The position numbers were made by a program, and so were the translations under genes. The notes beneath the pieces were generated by a model. The model did not search any database, was not told where the DNA came from, and was given only the letters and a program-made list of their open reading frames with translations. From the NCBI GenBank assembly GCA_903831295.1, contig CAIKXA010000079.1:1-34616 (forward strand): a stretch of 34,616 nucleotides of DNA, read 5' to 3'. Shown in pieces: positions 22,663-30,908 of the stretch; position 1 is the stretch's first letter, and each line of letters opens with the position of its first letter. This stretch comes from an uncultured bacterium (GTDB lineage Bacteria; Planctomycetota; Phycisphaerae; Phycisphaerales; SM1A02).

Positions 22663-23873
22663 GATTGATCTCCTAAAAATAAATGTCGCATGGCTTCCCA
22701 CTCCTTCGAGTCGGTGATTTTCAGCAAGTGATAATTAATGACATCCAATGTTTGCGGGTCCACTTCGCTGGAAACGGGAAACACAGAGTACAGCGTTACG
22801 ATTGGCGAAGGAAGCATGATTAGGCTTTGCCATTGTGGCTGATTCATCAGCCAGCGTAGGCGCACGCTTTCACCCAACACTGCGCCAATTTGTCCGCGGT
22901 CTAAAGCGCGCAAGCAATCGTCCATTGAGGCATATGGAGTCATGTCGTATTTCATATTTGCCCCGTCCACGAAGGCCGCGGAATTTAAGACGGCCCCGCA
23001 TTTCAAACGCAACAGATCAGTGGGGGTGTGAATTTCTGAATTGATTCGCGCCACGGTTAAAACGCTGGAAAGCAAACCAGCCAAAAGGCTGGTGAAGGCG
23101 AAGGCGATCAGCATCCAAAGACCGCCAGCGAAACGCCCGCGCTTGGTCTTGGGAACGCGATCGCCGTAGCCAACCGTGCTGATTGTGGCGGAGCTCCACC
23201 AGACACCCTCGCCAATGGTGCTCCAGAAACCACCACCAAATTGACTTGTATTTTTTTTGCGCTCGACCAAGCCCACGATCACTCCAAAAATTACAAGAGT
23301 GAAGAGAACCGCCCCAACAAAACGTGGAATGATTGATTGCCAAATACTTTCAATCAGGTTGAGCAAAGGCAGATGCGTATGTTTGGCAATGGCGATACTG
23401 GTTCCGCTCAGTTCAAACGCGTTTGTGAAATTCATGGTCAATTCAAATTCTGGCGTGGGGTCAACCGCAATTGCGGCAAAATCAATCGTGTTGTTTTCAA
23501 CCGCGTTGATCGCTTGATCCATGTTCTCAAATTCCGTAATTGAGTAGCGCAATCCGCTGGAATTTGCGATGTGCTGAAATAGCGTGACCGCCAAACCGGA
23601 CCATTGCCCACCGCCGGAACGAAACGCAAACGGCGCCATATTGAATACGCCAACACGAAACGGCGCGTGGGTTTCAAGGCTTTGAACGACGGGCATTTTC
23701 AATTTTGGATTTGGATCGGAAGGCGCGATGGAAATTGGCGGTTGTTGCGAAGTGTTGGTGGCCGCGGTGGAGACTGTTGGAGCCGTATGAATGGTGTTGA
23801 TTTGGCCCCAAGCATTAAAGCCACATATGGCGATCAGGCAAGCAATGAGAAAAATAGCGCGCGCACTTGGCAT
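22659..23873 (-). CDS. GluR0-like ligand-gated potassium channel
   Basis: 404 residues with a signal peptide (about 1-23), a Thr/Pro-rich linker, then a periplasmic binding domain of the SBP3 type split by a channel. Half 1 covers about 70-175 (FRVGVFNMAPFAFRSGGGQW, DFAAIAVDPTPEFELTMNFT). Membrane helix M1 is about 183-204, the re-entrant pore holds TVGYGD (233-238) and helix M3 is about 248-275. Half 2 covers about 280-400. This is the layout of Synechocystis GluR0, a prokaryotic ionotropic glutamate receptor. TVGYGD is the potassium filter, so potassium selectivity is expected. The conserved ligand Arg (about the position of Arg485 in GluA2) is Phe143, so the ligand may not be an ordinary alpha-amino acid. 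It is the first gene of the operon and is divergent from the dehydrogenase gene with 30 nt between starts. Confidence 0.85.
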   Translation of the reverse strand: MPSARAIFLIACLIAICGFNAWGQINTIHTAPTVSTAATNTSQQPPISIAPSDPNPKLKMPVVQSLETHAPFRVGVFNMAPFAFRSGGGQWSGLAVTLFQHIANSSGLRYSITEFENMDQAINAVENNTIDFAAIAVDPTPEFELTMNFTNAFELSGTSIAIAKHTHLPLLNLIESIWQSIIPRFVGAVLFTLVIFGVIVGLVERKKNTSQFGGGFWSTIGEGVWWSSATISTVGYGDRVPKTKRGRFAGGLWMLIAFAFTSLLAGLLSSVLTVARINSEIHTPTDLLRLKCGAVLNSAAFVDGANMKYDMTPYASMDDCLRALDRGQIGAVLGESVRLRWLMNQPQWQSLIMLPSPIVTLYSVFPVSSEVDPQTLDVINYHLLKITDSKEWEAMRHLFLGDQS

Positions 23874-23903
23874 GGCGGCTCAGGATACGCTTGCAGTTCA
23901 ATT

Positions 23904-24767
23904 ATGGCGATTGGTGAACTAAAAAATCGTGTGGCGGTGATCACAGGCGCAAGTAGCGGCATTGGCGCGGCGACTGCGCAAGCCATGTCCCGCGCAGGAA
24001 TGCGCGTGGTTCTTGCGGCGCGGCGTACGGATCGACTGGAGGTATTGGCCGCGGATATTCGCGCGCGGGGTGGCGAAGCGGTTGTTGTAGAAACAGATGT
24101 CGCGCAGCCTGGCTCTAGCGAAAAATTACTGGCGCACGCCACACGCGCATTTGGCGTGGTGGATGTGGTGTTTGCCAACGCGGGCTATGGCGCGGAGATG
24201 GCGGTGCACGACATGTCCATGTCGCAGATCCGCGAAATGTTCGAAGTGAATTTTTTCTCCGCCACGGAATTGATCACGCTTGCAGCGCGAGACATGATCG
24301 CGCGGAATCGACGCGGACATTTGTTGATGACATCAAGTTGTTTATCCAAATTCACCATTCCGTATTTAGGCATGTACGCCGCAACCAAAGCAGCGCAAGC
24401 CATGGTGACGCGCTCCATGCGCTTTGAACTTGCGGCACACGGCATTGAAGTTTCAAGCGTGCATCCAGTGAGCACCGCTACGGAATTTTTCCAACAGGCG
24501 TCATTGCGCGGCGGGATAGATCCCCAAGGAAAGATCGTGCCCGACCACGCGCCAAAGATGTTCATTCAAACTCCAGAGCAAGTTGCCAATGCGATTGTGC
24601 GTTGCCTGCGCAAACCCAAGAGCGAAGTGTGGACTAGCCTCATTGTGAGGCTGGCCTCTGGATTGATCAATGCGTTTCCTGGCATGTACGACATATCGCT
24701 GCGCAAGCAGGCAAAGGTCATGTTGCATAGCCAAAAAAAACGCTTAAATAGCCTAGAAAACATATAG
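23904..24767 (+). CDS. Short-chain dehydrogenase/reductase
   Basis: 287 residues of the classical SDR family. The cofactor loop TGASSGIG (near 14-21) is complete, and the Arg pair in AARRTDRL points to NADP. NAG is at the start of FANAGYG, the catalytic Ser is in LMTSSCLSKF, and Y-A-A-T-K (Tyr, Lys) follows about 12 residues later. The substrate cannot be named. The last 60 residues form an extra helical tail (VRLASGLINAFPGMYDIS), often seen in membrane-associated SDRs. ATG 23904 is chosen because the family similarity starts there; the open frame runs 100 codons further upstream but overlaps the divergent channel gene and has no similarity. Confidence 0.85.
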   Translation: MAIGELKNRVAVITGASSGIGAATAQAMSRAGMRVVLAARRTDRLEVLAADIRARGGEAVVVETDVAQPGSSEKLLAHATRAFGVVDVVFANAGYGAEMAVHDMSMSQIREMFEVNFFSATELITLAARDMIARNRRGHLLMTSSCLSKFTIPYLGMYAATKAAQAMVTRSMRFELAAHGIEVSSVHPVSTATEFFQQASLRGGIDPQGKIVPDHAPKMFIQTPEQVANAIVRCLRKPKSEVWTSLIVRLASGLINAFPGMYDISLRKQAKVMLHSQKKRLNSLENI

Positions 24768-24867
24768 ATAAATCCCGGTTTCCCAACAGGGCGATTGGCA
24801 ACTATCTTTCATCGTTGGCATTTGATTTGAACACGTTATTTATTTTTACAACAAAAGGATTTCAGCC

Positions 24868-25887
24868 ATGGCAATTCGAATTGGTATCAACGGTTTCGGT
24901 CGCATTGGTCGCTTGGTGTATCGCGCGGCGGTGCAGCGGGGCGGATTTGAAATTGTTGGCGTGAATGATTTGGTGCCAGCGGACAACTTGGCGTATCTCC
25001 TGCAGTACGACACCAACCACGGCCGCTTTCAACATGAAGTGAAGGCTTCTGGCGAATCTTTTTCAGTGGCCGGCATGACCACGCGCACATTGAGCGAGCG
25101 TGAGCCCGCCAAACTTCCATGGAAGGATCTTGGTTGCACGTATGTGCTGGAGAGCACCGGTCGCTTCACGGATTTCGAGGCCGCCACAGGCCACATTACC
25201 GCTGGCGCCAAGCGCGTTGTGATTTCCGCGCCCACCAAAAGTGAGCAAGAAGTTCCAACGCTTGTCTACAAGGTCAATCATCAGCAATACGATCCCGCGC
25301 GACACACCGTGATCAGCAACGCAAGTTGCACCACCAATTGCTTGGCGCCAATTGTGAAAGTGATCATGGATGAGTTTGGTCTTGAGGAAGGCTTGATGAC
25401 CACTGTTCACGCCGCCACCGCGACGCAACCCACGCAAGATGGTCCATCAAAGAAAGATTGGCGCGGCGGACGCAACGCGTACCAAAATATTATTCCCGCA
25501 AGCACCGGCGCCGCCAAAGCCGTGGCGTTGTGCTTGCCTGGCACCAAAGGCAAACTTACGGGCATGAGTTTCCGCGTGCCTGTTGCCAATGTGAGTTGCG
25601 TGGATTTAACGTTCCGCACGGGGAAATCCACCAGTTTGGACCGCATTCATGCCGCAATGAAAGCCGCTTCCGAAGGTGCCATGAAAGATGTGCTTGGTTA
25701 CACGGAAGAAGAAGTTGTGTCGAGCGATTTCATGAGTGATCCGCGCAGCAGTATTTATGACGCGCGCGCGTGCATTCAATTGAATGACCGCTTCTTCAAG
25801 GTGATTAGTTGGTACGACAACGAATTTGGCTACGCGAATCGTTGCGTGGACATGTTGCAAATGATGGCAGACAAGGACAAGGCTTGA
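24868..25887 (+). CDS. gap: Glyceraldehyde-3-phosphate dehydrogenase
   Basis: 339 residues, full length. It converts glyceraldehyde 3-phosphate to 1,3-bisphosphoglycerate with NAD in glycolysis. [15 protein letters not shown] is the Rossmann loop, [19 protein letters not shown] contains the NAD-ribose Asp, [12 protein letters not shown] holds the catalytic Cys, and [11 protein letters not shown] is the C-terminal signature. All of these are intact. AAGGA lies 9 nt before ATG, and the 100 nt upstream contain two TTGGCA boxes that might be -35 elements. The following hydrolase gene starts inside the stop codon (TGATG). Confidence 0.97.
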   Translation: MAIRIGINGFGRIGRLVYRAAVQRGGFEIVGVNDLVPADNLAYLLQYDTNHGRFQHEVKASGESFSVAGMTTRTLSEREPAKLPWKDLGCTYVLESTGRFTDFEAATGHITAGAKRVVISAPTKSEQEVPTLVYKVNHQQYDPARHTVISNASCTTNCLAPIVKVIMDEFGLEEGLMTTVHAATATQPTQDGPSKKDWRGGRNAYQNIIPASTGAAKAVALCLPGTKGKLTGMSFRVPVANVSCVDLTFRTGKSTSLDRIHAAMKAASEGAMKDVLGYTEEEVVSSDFMSDPRSSIYDARACIQLNDRFFKVISWYDNEFGYANRCVDMLQMMADKDKA

Positions 25888-27029
25888 TGCAACCCGGAGG
25901 CGTCGCGACGAAAGTCGCTTCCGGAATTCGTCGTGTGCGGTTGACCTGGATGTTCCGCACAATGGCGGTGGTGGCTGCGCTTGGAATGCACTGTGGACTC
26001 GTGGCGCAGACAGATCCAGCGCAATCGCCAGTGTCAAAGCCGCTCTACAAGGTTGCACCAACGGCGACCTTTGCATTGAAGGATGAAAAGCGCGCGAAGA
26101 CACTGGAGATGACCGTCGTCTGGCCACAGGCTCCATTGGAGGCGAACGTGAAATCGCCTGCGCATTTTCCGTTGGTCGTCTTCTCCCATGGACTCGGCGG
26201 CTCGGACGAGGCGTTTCCGTTTCTCGCGGACTACTTAGCGGCGCGCGGATACGTCGTGATCCGCCCGACGCACGCCGACAGCGCCAAGTACATGAAGACT
26301 CCGGGGGAATTCATAAGAGATCCTCGTGCGTCGGCCAAGAAGCTGGATCTGCGAGACCGAGTGCAAGATCTGGTGTTCATTCTTGATTCCCTCGCGGACA
26401 TCGAGAAAGGACCGCTGGGCGGAGGTGGAGTTGGCGAAAATATATTGATCGATCGTGCTCGCATCGCGGCGGCGGGGCACTCGGCGGGCGCACTGACCAC
26501 GATGCTGGCGACCGGCACGCAGGCGCGAGCGTTGGACAAGACCGTCGCGTCGTATGCGGCAGGAATCAAGAGCATCGCGGAGCCACGCTTCAAGGCTGGC
26601 GTGGTGATCTCCGGAGCGGGCCTGAAGAACAAGATGCTCTCGGAGGATTCCTGGAATAAGGTTTCAGTTCCGCTGATTTTTTTCGATGGTTCCCTTGACA
26701 CATCCAAGGCGAGCGACGAAACGCCAGAGAGCCGAAAGGACGGCTTCAAACATTCCCGCGGCACCGTGGGCGGCGGTCCGCCGGCATGGCTTGTGTTCAT
26801 TCAGGGCGCAACGCACTCGAGCTACGGCGGCAAGACCAAGGCGCTGGCTCTTGACGCCGGCGCGATGGATCCGACCGATCCTCAACTCGTCTCGGCTATC
26901 ACCAACGAAACCACTTTTGAATTTTTGGAGGCTTCGCTCAATGGCAGTCAGTCCGCCAAGGATTGGCTGGCGAACCCGAAGAATCTGCAGACGCTTGGCC
27001 AAGGCAAGGCCACGATCCAAACGAAGTAG
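25887..27029 (+). CDS. Exported alpha/beta hydrolase (PAF-acetylhydrolase/chlorophyllase type)
   Basis: 380 residues from ATG 25887, which shares one base with the gap stop codon; ATG 25950 gives a cleaner signal peptide (MFRTMAVVAALGMHCGLVAQ). The domain has the oxyanion motif FSHGLGG near 99-105, the nucleophile elbow AGHSAG with Ser199 and a histidine in GATHSSYGG near the C-terminus. It resembles the PAF-AH/dienelactone hydrolase-like exported enzymes of many environmental bacteria; the substrate is unknown. Codon use differs from its neighbours: many GTC, CTC, TCG and CCG codons where nearby genes prefer GTG, TTG and CCA. This suggests a different history (transfer) or strong local bias. 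The gap of 156 nt after it is empty. Confidence 0.8.
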   Translation: MQPGGVATKVASGIRRVRLTWMFRTMAVVAALGMHCGLVAQTDPAQSPVSKPLYKVAPTATFALKDEKRAKTLEMTVVWPQAPLEANVKSPAHFPLVVFSHGLGGSDEAFPFLADYLAARGYVVIRPTHADSAKYMKTPGEFIRDPRASAKKLDLRDRVQDLVFILDSLADIEKGPLGGGGVGENILIDRARIAAAGHSAGALTTMLATGTQARALDKTVASYAAGIKSIAEPRFKAGVVISGAGLKNKMLSEDSWNKVSVPLIFFDGSLDTSKASDETPESRKDGFKHSRGTVGGGPPAWLVFIQGATHSSYGGKTKALALDAGAMDPTDPQLVSAITNETTFEFLEASLNGSQSAKDWLANPKNLQTLGQGKATIQTK

Positions 27030-27185
27030 CGAATTCGCTCAGTTGATTTGACTGGCGCGCCATGTGGCCACGGCATCGATGTGCATCTTTTTCCAATTGA
27101 TGAGTGACGGACTAGCGGAGCGTGTGTCGTATTCAATCACGTCGCGGACGCAAAGCCAAATGATTTATTTTTAACTCACAAAGTG

Positions 27186-27656
27186 TCAATGCATAAGCGC
27201 GTAGACCAATGCCGCCGTTTCAATTTTGGAAAGCGCGCCGCCGCTCCAATTGGCCGCCACCGCGGATTGGTTCACGCCTTCATACATCTTGTCAGCGGTG
27301 CAGTTGAACAAGCATTTGGCTTTGTTCACGCCCTCCCACACTTTGGCGCCATCGATATTGAAAAGCACCTTGGCCTTGTTCACGCCCTCGTAGACATTGT
27401 TGCCCGAGATGTTGAACAAACACTTGGCCTTGTTGGCGCCTTCCCAGGCTTTGTCGCCATCGATGTTCAAAATATATTTTGATTTGTTCACGCCTTCATA
27501 CAGAAAATTGCCGGCCAGATTGCACACCGCGGTGCCGCGATTTGGTCCTTTGTAAAAAATGCGCGTGCCCATGGTTGTTGCTCCAAATAGAGTGGCAAGC
27601 AGCACAATGAATGCGGCCCGCGAAAGAATTGTTGTTGCTCGACGCAAGGTTTGCAT
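27186..27656 (-). CDS. Small exported protein of six 18-residue repeats
   Basis: 156 residues. A signal peptide (about 1-28, AFIVLLATLFGATT) is followed by six tandem 18-residue repeats, residues 35-142, of the form [YW]-E-G-[VA]-N-K-[AS]-K-x-x-x-N-I-x-G-x-x-[VAM]. The two middle pairs alternate Y and W at the first position. Repeats 1 and 6 have drifted (YKGPN; YEGVNQSA). The regular 18-residue period of short hydrophobic and Gly/Asn positions suggests a beta-solenoid or a small beta-propeller-like fold. I do not recognise the family. Cys occurs at equivalent places in repeats 1, 3 and 5. The start at 27656 has GGAGA about 8 nt upstream. The longer frame adds no signal peptide. Confidence 0.7.
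   Translation of the reverse strand: MQTLRRATTILSRAAFIVLLATLFGATTMGTRIFYKGPNRGTAVCNLAGNFLYEGVNKSKYILNIDGDKAWEGANKAKCLFNISGNNVYEGVNKAKVLFNIDGAKVWEGVNKAKCLFNCTADKMYEGVNQSAVAANWSGGALSKIETAALVYALMH
27231..27554 (-). repeat. Six 54-bp coding repeats
   Basis: DNA of the six repeat units in the small exported protein, 54 bp each without any insertion or deletion. Units 2 to 5 are the most alike; the ends have diverged, as usual for repeats that expand and contract from the middle. Confidence 0.9.
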
Positions 27657-27788
27657 GATGTGATTCTCCAGAAGTGTGTTGAGCCGCCAATGGGGCTTCA
27701 CAGAAACAAGTCTACCTTGCGGGCTTGCAGTTTCATGCATGGCCAACATTGCGTGGCAGTTTGTACATAGAACTAAGACGCGATTGCA

Positions 27789-27864
27789 TGAAGAGAACGA
27801 GCGATTCAATTTCGGTCATTCATAGGATTACGTGAAGAGAACTGGCCATTCAATTTCTGTCATT
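27789..27864. repeat. Pair of 32-bp direct repeats in the 27.7-27.9 kb gap
   Basis: TGAAGAGAAC, then a variable hexamer, then ATTCAATTTC, G or T, and GTCATT occurs at 27789-27820 and again at 27833-27864, a 44-bp period (four helical turns). They lie in the 294-nt gap between the small repeat protein and the DUF932-like gene. The same-face spacing suggests binding sites, but they might be leftovers of a duplication. Confidence 0.6.
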
Positions 27865-27879
27865 GATCGCAGGGGCACA

Positions 27880-27912
27880 ACAAAACCAGGCCCCGGAATA
27901 GGGACCTGGTTT
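27880..27912 (-). terminator. Terminator of the DUF932-like gene
   Basis: AAACCAGG (27883-27890) pairs with CCTGGTTT (27905-27912), with CCCC/GGG continuing the stem across a one-base mismatch. On the minus strand it is followed by TTGTTGTG, a weak T-rich stretch. It lies 38 nt after the stop codon. Confidence 0.7.
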
Positions 27913-27950
27913 CGCGGAGAATGTTCTTTGGCTTGGTTGCGACCCGCGTG

Positions 27951-29270
27951 TTAGTTGCGTTGAGCGCTGAAGAACAGCGGCTTGAACTCAACCAATTCCG
28001 GTGCCGTGTCTTCAAGATCAAATTCACGGGAAATGTAATCGGAGCTCCAACCATTCACCCGCAGTGAAGCTGGCGTTGAAACATGGTGCGTGGAAATTTC
28101 CGTGGCAATGTTGATCAAGTCGTAGGCCCGCATGGTGGCTGGAAGCACACGCAAGCGTCGCTCGGTCAGCGCCGACAAATTGGCAAAGCCGTAGCGTGCC
28201 GAACAATCATCAATGAGAGATTGAAAGCGATTGAGCACCGGAGCGGAACTTTCCGTCTTGGGCAACTTCATGATGAATGAGTGCAAGCGTTGCACTTCGG
28301 CCAGCGAGGCCCACGAGCGTTGCGACGCCGCGAAGCGATCGCGTAGAACGCTGAAGCCTTCTTCGTTGTCGAAGGTTGAAAGTGCCCGTTCTAAAACATG
28401 TTGCGGTTCCTTGCCCATTCGCACGGCGCTGGTGAACGCGTTGGTCATACCCACCATTCCGTTGAGGCAGATTAGCCGTAACAAACCCAAATGCAATTTG
28501 GCGTCGCCCAATCCGTCAACGGGCACGGACATGGTGAATTGATTGCGGAACAAATCGGGACCAATTGGCAAATTGGAACCGCCAGAACGCGGCTTGCTGG
28601 AGCACATCAACACGCCCTCGGAATAAAAAGTGCTTTCAACTTGGTATCGCTGCAGCAATTCGTAGGCGCTGTCAAAGTCAATCATGGGACGTGATTGTTG
28701 CGACAAAGAAAGCAACTTTGGCCCGCCGCGTGGCGCCCGCTCAATGGTGAGGCGGAACTTTGGATCGTTCTTCTTCTGCACAATGCGGCTGATGAGTTCG
28801 TTGGGCGTGAAGTACAGGAACATTTTTTCCTGCACATTCAGGAACAGGGCCAAGCTGTGCCAAAATCGGCGGGTGGGCTTGAATGATTCGCCGCCAAGTT
28901 CAATGGTTCCACGGAAGGCGTACTTGTTGTTCTTGTCGCCAACAAGATCTGGTTGCGTTTGCGGCACAAAGTTGAAATCGCTTAGGCCAATGTTGCGTGT
29001 TTCAAATGTTGGAAACATGCCACGCGATTCTTTTGAACGCAATGTCTTGACATCGCCAGGGCTGTTGACAAAGCCGGGGTACGCCAAGTTTGTCACGACT
29101 TCGCCGTGAAGCGTGGACGCTGGTTGAACCACGCTTGAGCGATCCCATGCCGAATGTGCCGGACTTGCCGGAGTGGGCGCAACAGGTTGCGAACGGGTGA
29201 CGGGCTTTGGCGTGGGCTTTGGCGCGGGAGTTGGCGTGGGGGAGAAACTTGGATTGACGAAGTCGAACAT
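27951..29270 (-). CDS. DUF932-like protein
   Basis: 439 residues. The N-terminus is a Pro/Thr-rich arm (SPTPTPAPKPTPKP, about 10-40) with no signal peptide. The remainder resembles DUF932 proteins of plasmids and phages: a strand pair (FTMSVPVDGLGDAKLHLGLL) leading to RLICLNGMVGMTNAFTSA, the place of the family's R-x-x-C-x-N motif, and a C-terminal helix set RAYDLINIATEISTH. The function of the family is unknown; some members are linked to plasmid maintenance or to anti-restriction. Similarity is moderate and the call is tentative. It is followed by its own terminator and lies 245 nt downstream of the helicase gene on the same strand. Confidence 0.45.
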   Translation of the reverse strand: MFDFVNPSFSPTPTPAPKPTPKPVTRSQPVAPTPASPAHSAWDRSSVVQPASTLHGEVVTNLAYPGFVNSPGDVKTLRSKESRGMFPTFETRNIGLSDFNFVPQTQPDLVGDKNNKYAFRGTIELGGESFKPTRRFWHSLALFLNVQEKMFLYFTPNELISRIVQKKNDPKFRLTIERAPRGGPKLLSLSQQSRPMIDFDSAYELLQRYQVESTFYSEGVLMCSSKPRSGGSNLPIGPDLFRNQFTMSVPVDGLGDAKLHLGLLRLICLNGMVGMTNAFTSAVRMGKEPQHVLERALSTFDNEEGFSVLRDRFAASQRSWASLAEVQRLHSFIMKLPKTESSAPVLNRFQSLIDDCSARYGFANLSALTERRLRVLPATMRAYDLINIATEISTHHVSTPASLRVNGWSSDYISREFDLEDTAPELVEFKPLFFSAQRN

Positions 29271-29384
29271 TGGATGCCTTTAGAAAGTTGTGATTGAAAG
29301 AACTGAACTTGAAGTGTGAATGAGAAGATGCAAGAAAGAATCAGACGATTGAAACGCATGTGTCGCAAGCGTCTATAGATAGAA

Positions 29385-29456
29385 CGGATGAATGTTGAAG
29401 CTGTGACAGGGTGAATGAAATGGCTGATGAATGCGTCAATGAATTGATCAATGAAT
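29385..29456. repeat. Cluster of TGAATG/AATGAA elements upstream of the DUF932-like gene
   Basis: Five short related words (GATGAATG, TGAATGAA, GATGAATG, CAATGAAT, CAATGAATG) occur within about 70 nt of the 245-nt gap between the helicase stop codon and the DUF932-like start; a sixth lies at 29318. Such clusters are typical of regulator sites or of slippage-prone DNA. No promoter boxes are clear. Confidence 0.35.
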
Positions 29457-29515
29457 GAGCCATAAAAACGACTTGCGCGGTGAGTTGAGGAGCGTGCTTT
29501 TTCACTGGTATTTGC

Positions 29516-30775
29516 CTACTCTGGAATAACAATGGTGCCACGCGAACGCGTTCTGGAATTGCGTGAAATCCAGGAAATGGATGTGCTTGGAGTCACAGGC
29601 TGGGCAATCCGCAACTCCATTTGTTTGGCGATGGCGTCTATGTTTAGATTGGCCGTGAGACTTTTCCACTTGCCATCTTGAAATGCGAACTTGTAGCGGG
29701 GCTCCGCGATGCGCGTGAACGGAAAGTGGGTGGCGCGACATTGCACAATTCGCTTGACTGGAAATTCCGGAAATGGACGCAGCACTCGTCCGCAAATTTG
29801 TACGGCCGGGCCCTTGGACGATGGCCTGCAGAAGACCGTCTTCATTTGCGGACAATCAAATCCTTCGGCAAGAACAAGCATGGAGCACAACACGTCCAAT
29901 TTGCCAGCCATGTAGTCGGCGATTTGTTGCTCACGATCGCTTTCACCATCCACCACGGCCACACGGGCGCCGCCTTGGGTCAATATGCGGGCGCATTCAT
30001 CGGCCTCTGATTTGAAACGAAAGAACGCCGCGGCCTGGCCCCACTCTTGCGGATCACGCAGCCAGCAATTGGCCACGGATTGCGGCGAATATGTGTCCAA
30101 ACAATAATGATCAAACTTGCTCAGCCAACCTTCGCGAATCAGTTCGCGAATGCTGACATCGCGAATGACTTTCTCAAAGCACAACTTGATGCGGTCTTGG
30201 CGAAATGGCGTGGCGGTTAAACCCAGCACCAACTTGGGACGCATCATGGAATGCAGCGAGGCCATGCTCATGGCGCCGTCGTGATGCGCCTCATCCACAA
30301 TAAGTAGATCAACCTCTGGCGGCGAACGGTCGAACATGGAAATAGTTTGCATGTCAACGTTGAAACCAAACGCAATGTTTTCTTGCGAGGCCTGCGTGAG
30401 CAAATTGCGACGCATAGCGGTCCAACCAACTCGAAGGCCATACGTGCGTTGCAGAATGCTGGCGGTGGCAAGCCCCATGAAAGTCTTGCCTGAACCAGTT
30501 GGACTAAGAACCAACGCCGAACGCTCGCTGGAGCGAACATCGTGGTTGGCAGATTGATCCGCGGTCGCATGGTGCTTGCCCGCAAACGGATCGCGTTGCG
30601 TGGATTGACCCAGCTCTGGACAAATCTCGGAGTTGCGAAGCAGGTACCCAAGCGTCTTACGAATGACCCGCGTTTGATAGACACGCGCCCTGTGCGACGC
30701 GGTTTCCAAATTGGCAATCAGCGTGCCGGGGTCGGAAAAATCCATGCCCGCGATATGTGAGTTGTTTGTTGACAT
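29516..30775 (-). CDS. SF2 DEAH-type helicase
   Basis: 419 residues. A Q-motif-like RVYQTRVIRKTLGYL is followed by Walker A SPTGSGKT (91-98), DEAH (161-164), motif III TATP (187-190) and motif VI QICGRVLRP (327-335). The helicase core is therefore complete, in the arrangement of SSL2/RAD25- and UvsW-like DNA helicases. The C-terminus is short, with no extra nuclease or zinc domain. The substrate is unknown. Similar small helicases occur in phages, plasmids and defence loci. It is divergent from the hypothetical gene, and its start codon lies inside a perfect inverted repeat. Confidence 0.82.
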   Translation of the reverse strand: MSTNNSHIAGMDFSDPGTLIANLETASHRARVYQTRVIRKTLGYLLRNSEICPELGQSTQRDPFAGKHHATADQSANHDVRSSERSALVLSPTGSGKTFMGLATASILQRTYGLRVGWTAMRRNLLTQASQENIAFGFNVDMQTISMFDRSPPEVDLLIVDEAHHDGAMSMASLHSMMRPKLVLGLTATPFRQDRIKLCFEKVIRDVSIRELIREGWLSKFDHYCLDTYSPQSVANCWLRDPQEWGQAAAFFRFKSEADECARILTQGGARVAVVDGESDREQQIADYMAGKLDVLCSMLVLAEGFDCPQMKTVFCRPSSKGPAVQICGRVLRPFPEFPVKRIVQCRATHFPFTRIAEPRYKFAFQDGKWKSLTANLNIDAIAKQMELRIAQPVTPSTSISWISRNSRTRSRGTIVIPE

Positions 30776-30807
30776 TGGTCAACCAATGAACGCCGTACGC
30801 CGGCGTT
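30773..30807. promoter_or_regulatory. Two adjacent inverted repeats at the helicase start
   Basis: CATTGGT-CA-ACCAATG (30773-30788) includes the helicase ATG (read on the minus strand). One base further on, AACGCCG-TACGC-CGGCGTT (30789-30807) forms a second dyad with seven-base arms. Both lie in the 133-nt divergent gap. They could be operators for the WYL regulator encoded nearby, or an RNA hairpin that hides the helicase start codon. Confidence 0.5.
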
Positions 30808-30908
30808 TGTGACACTTGAAATCCGTATTTATAGATGCGGAAATTTGGGTGCCAATGTGGTGGGGTTCTGGCTTGCGCCGCCCGCCGAATCTTTGCCAAC
30901 AAATTGAA

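Noticed and set aside
27789-27864. CRISPR-like array from the 32-bp direct repeats
   Set aside because: Only two imperfect copies with a 12-bp spacer are present and no cas genes lie in the window.
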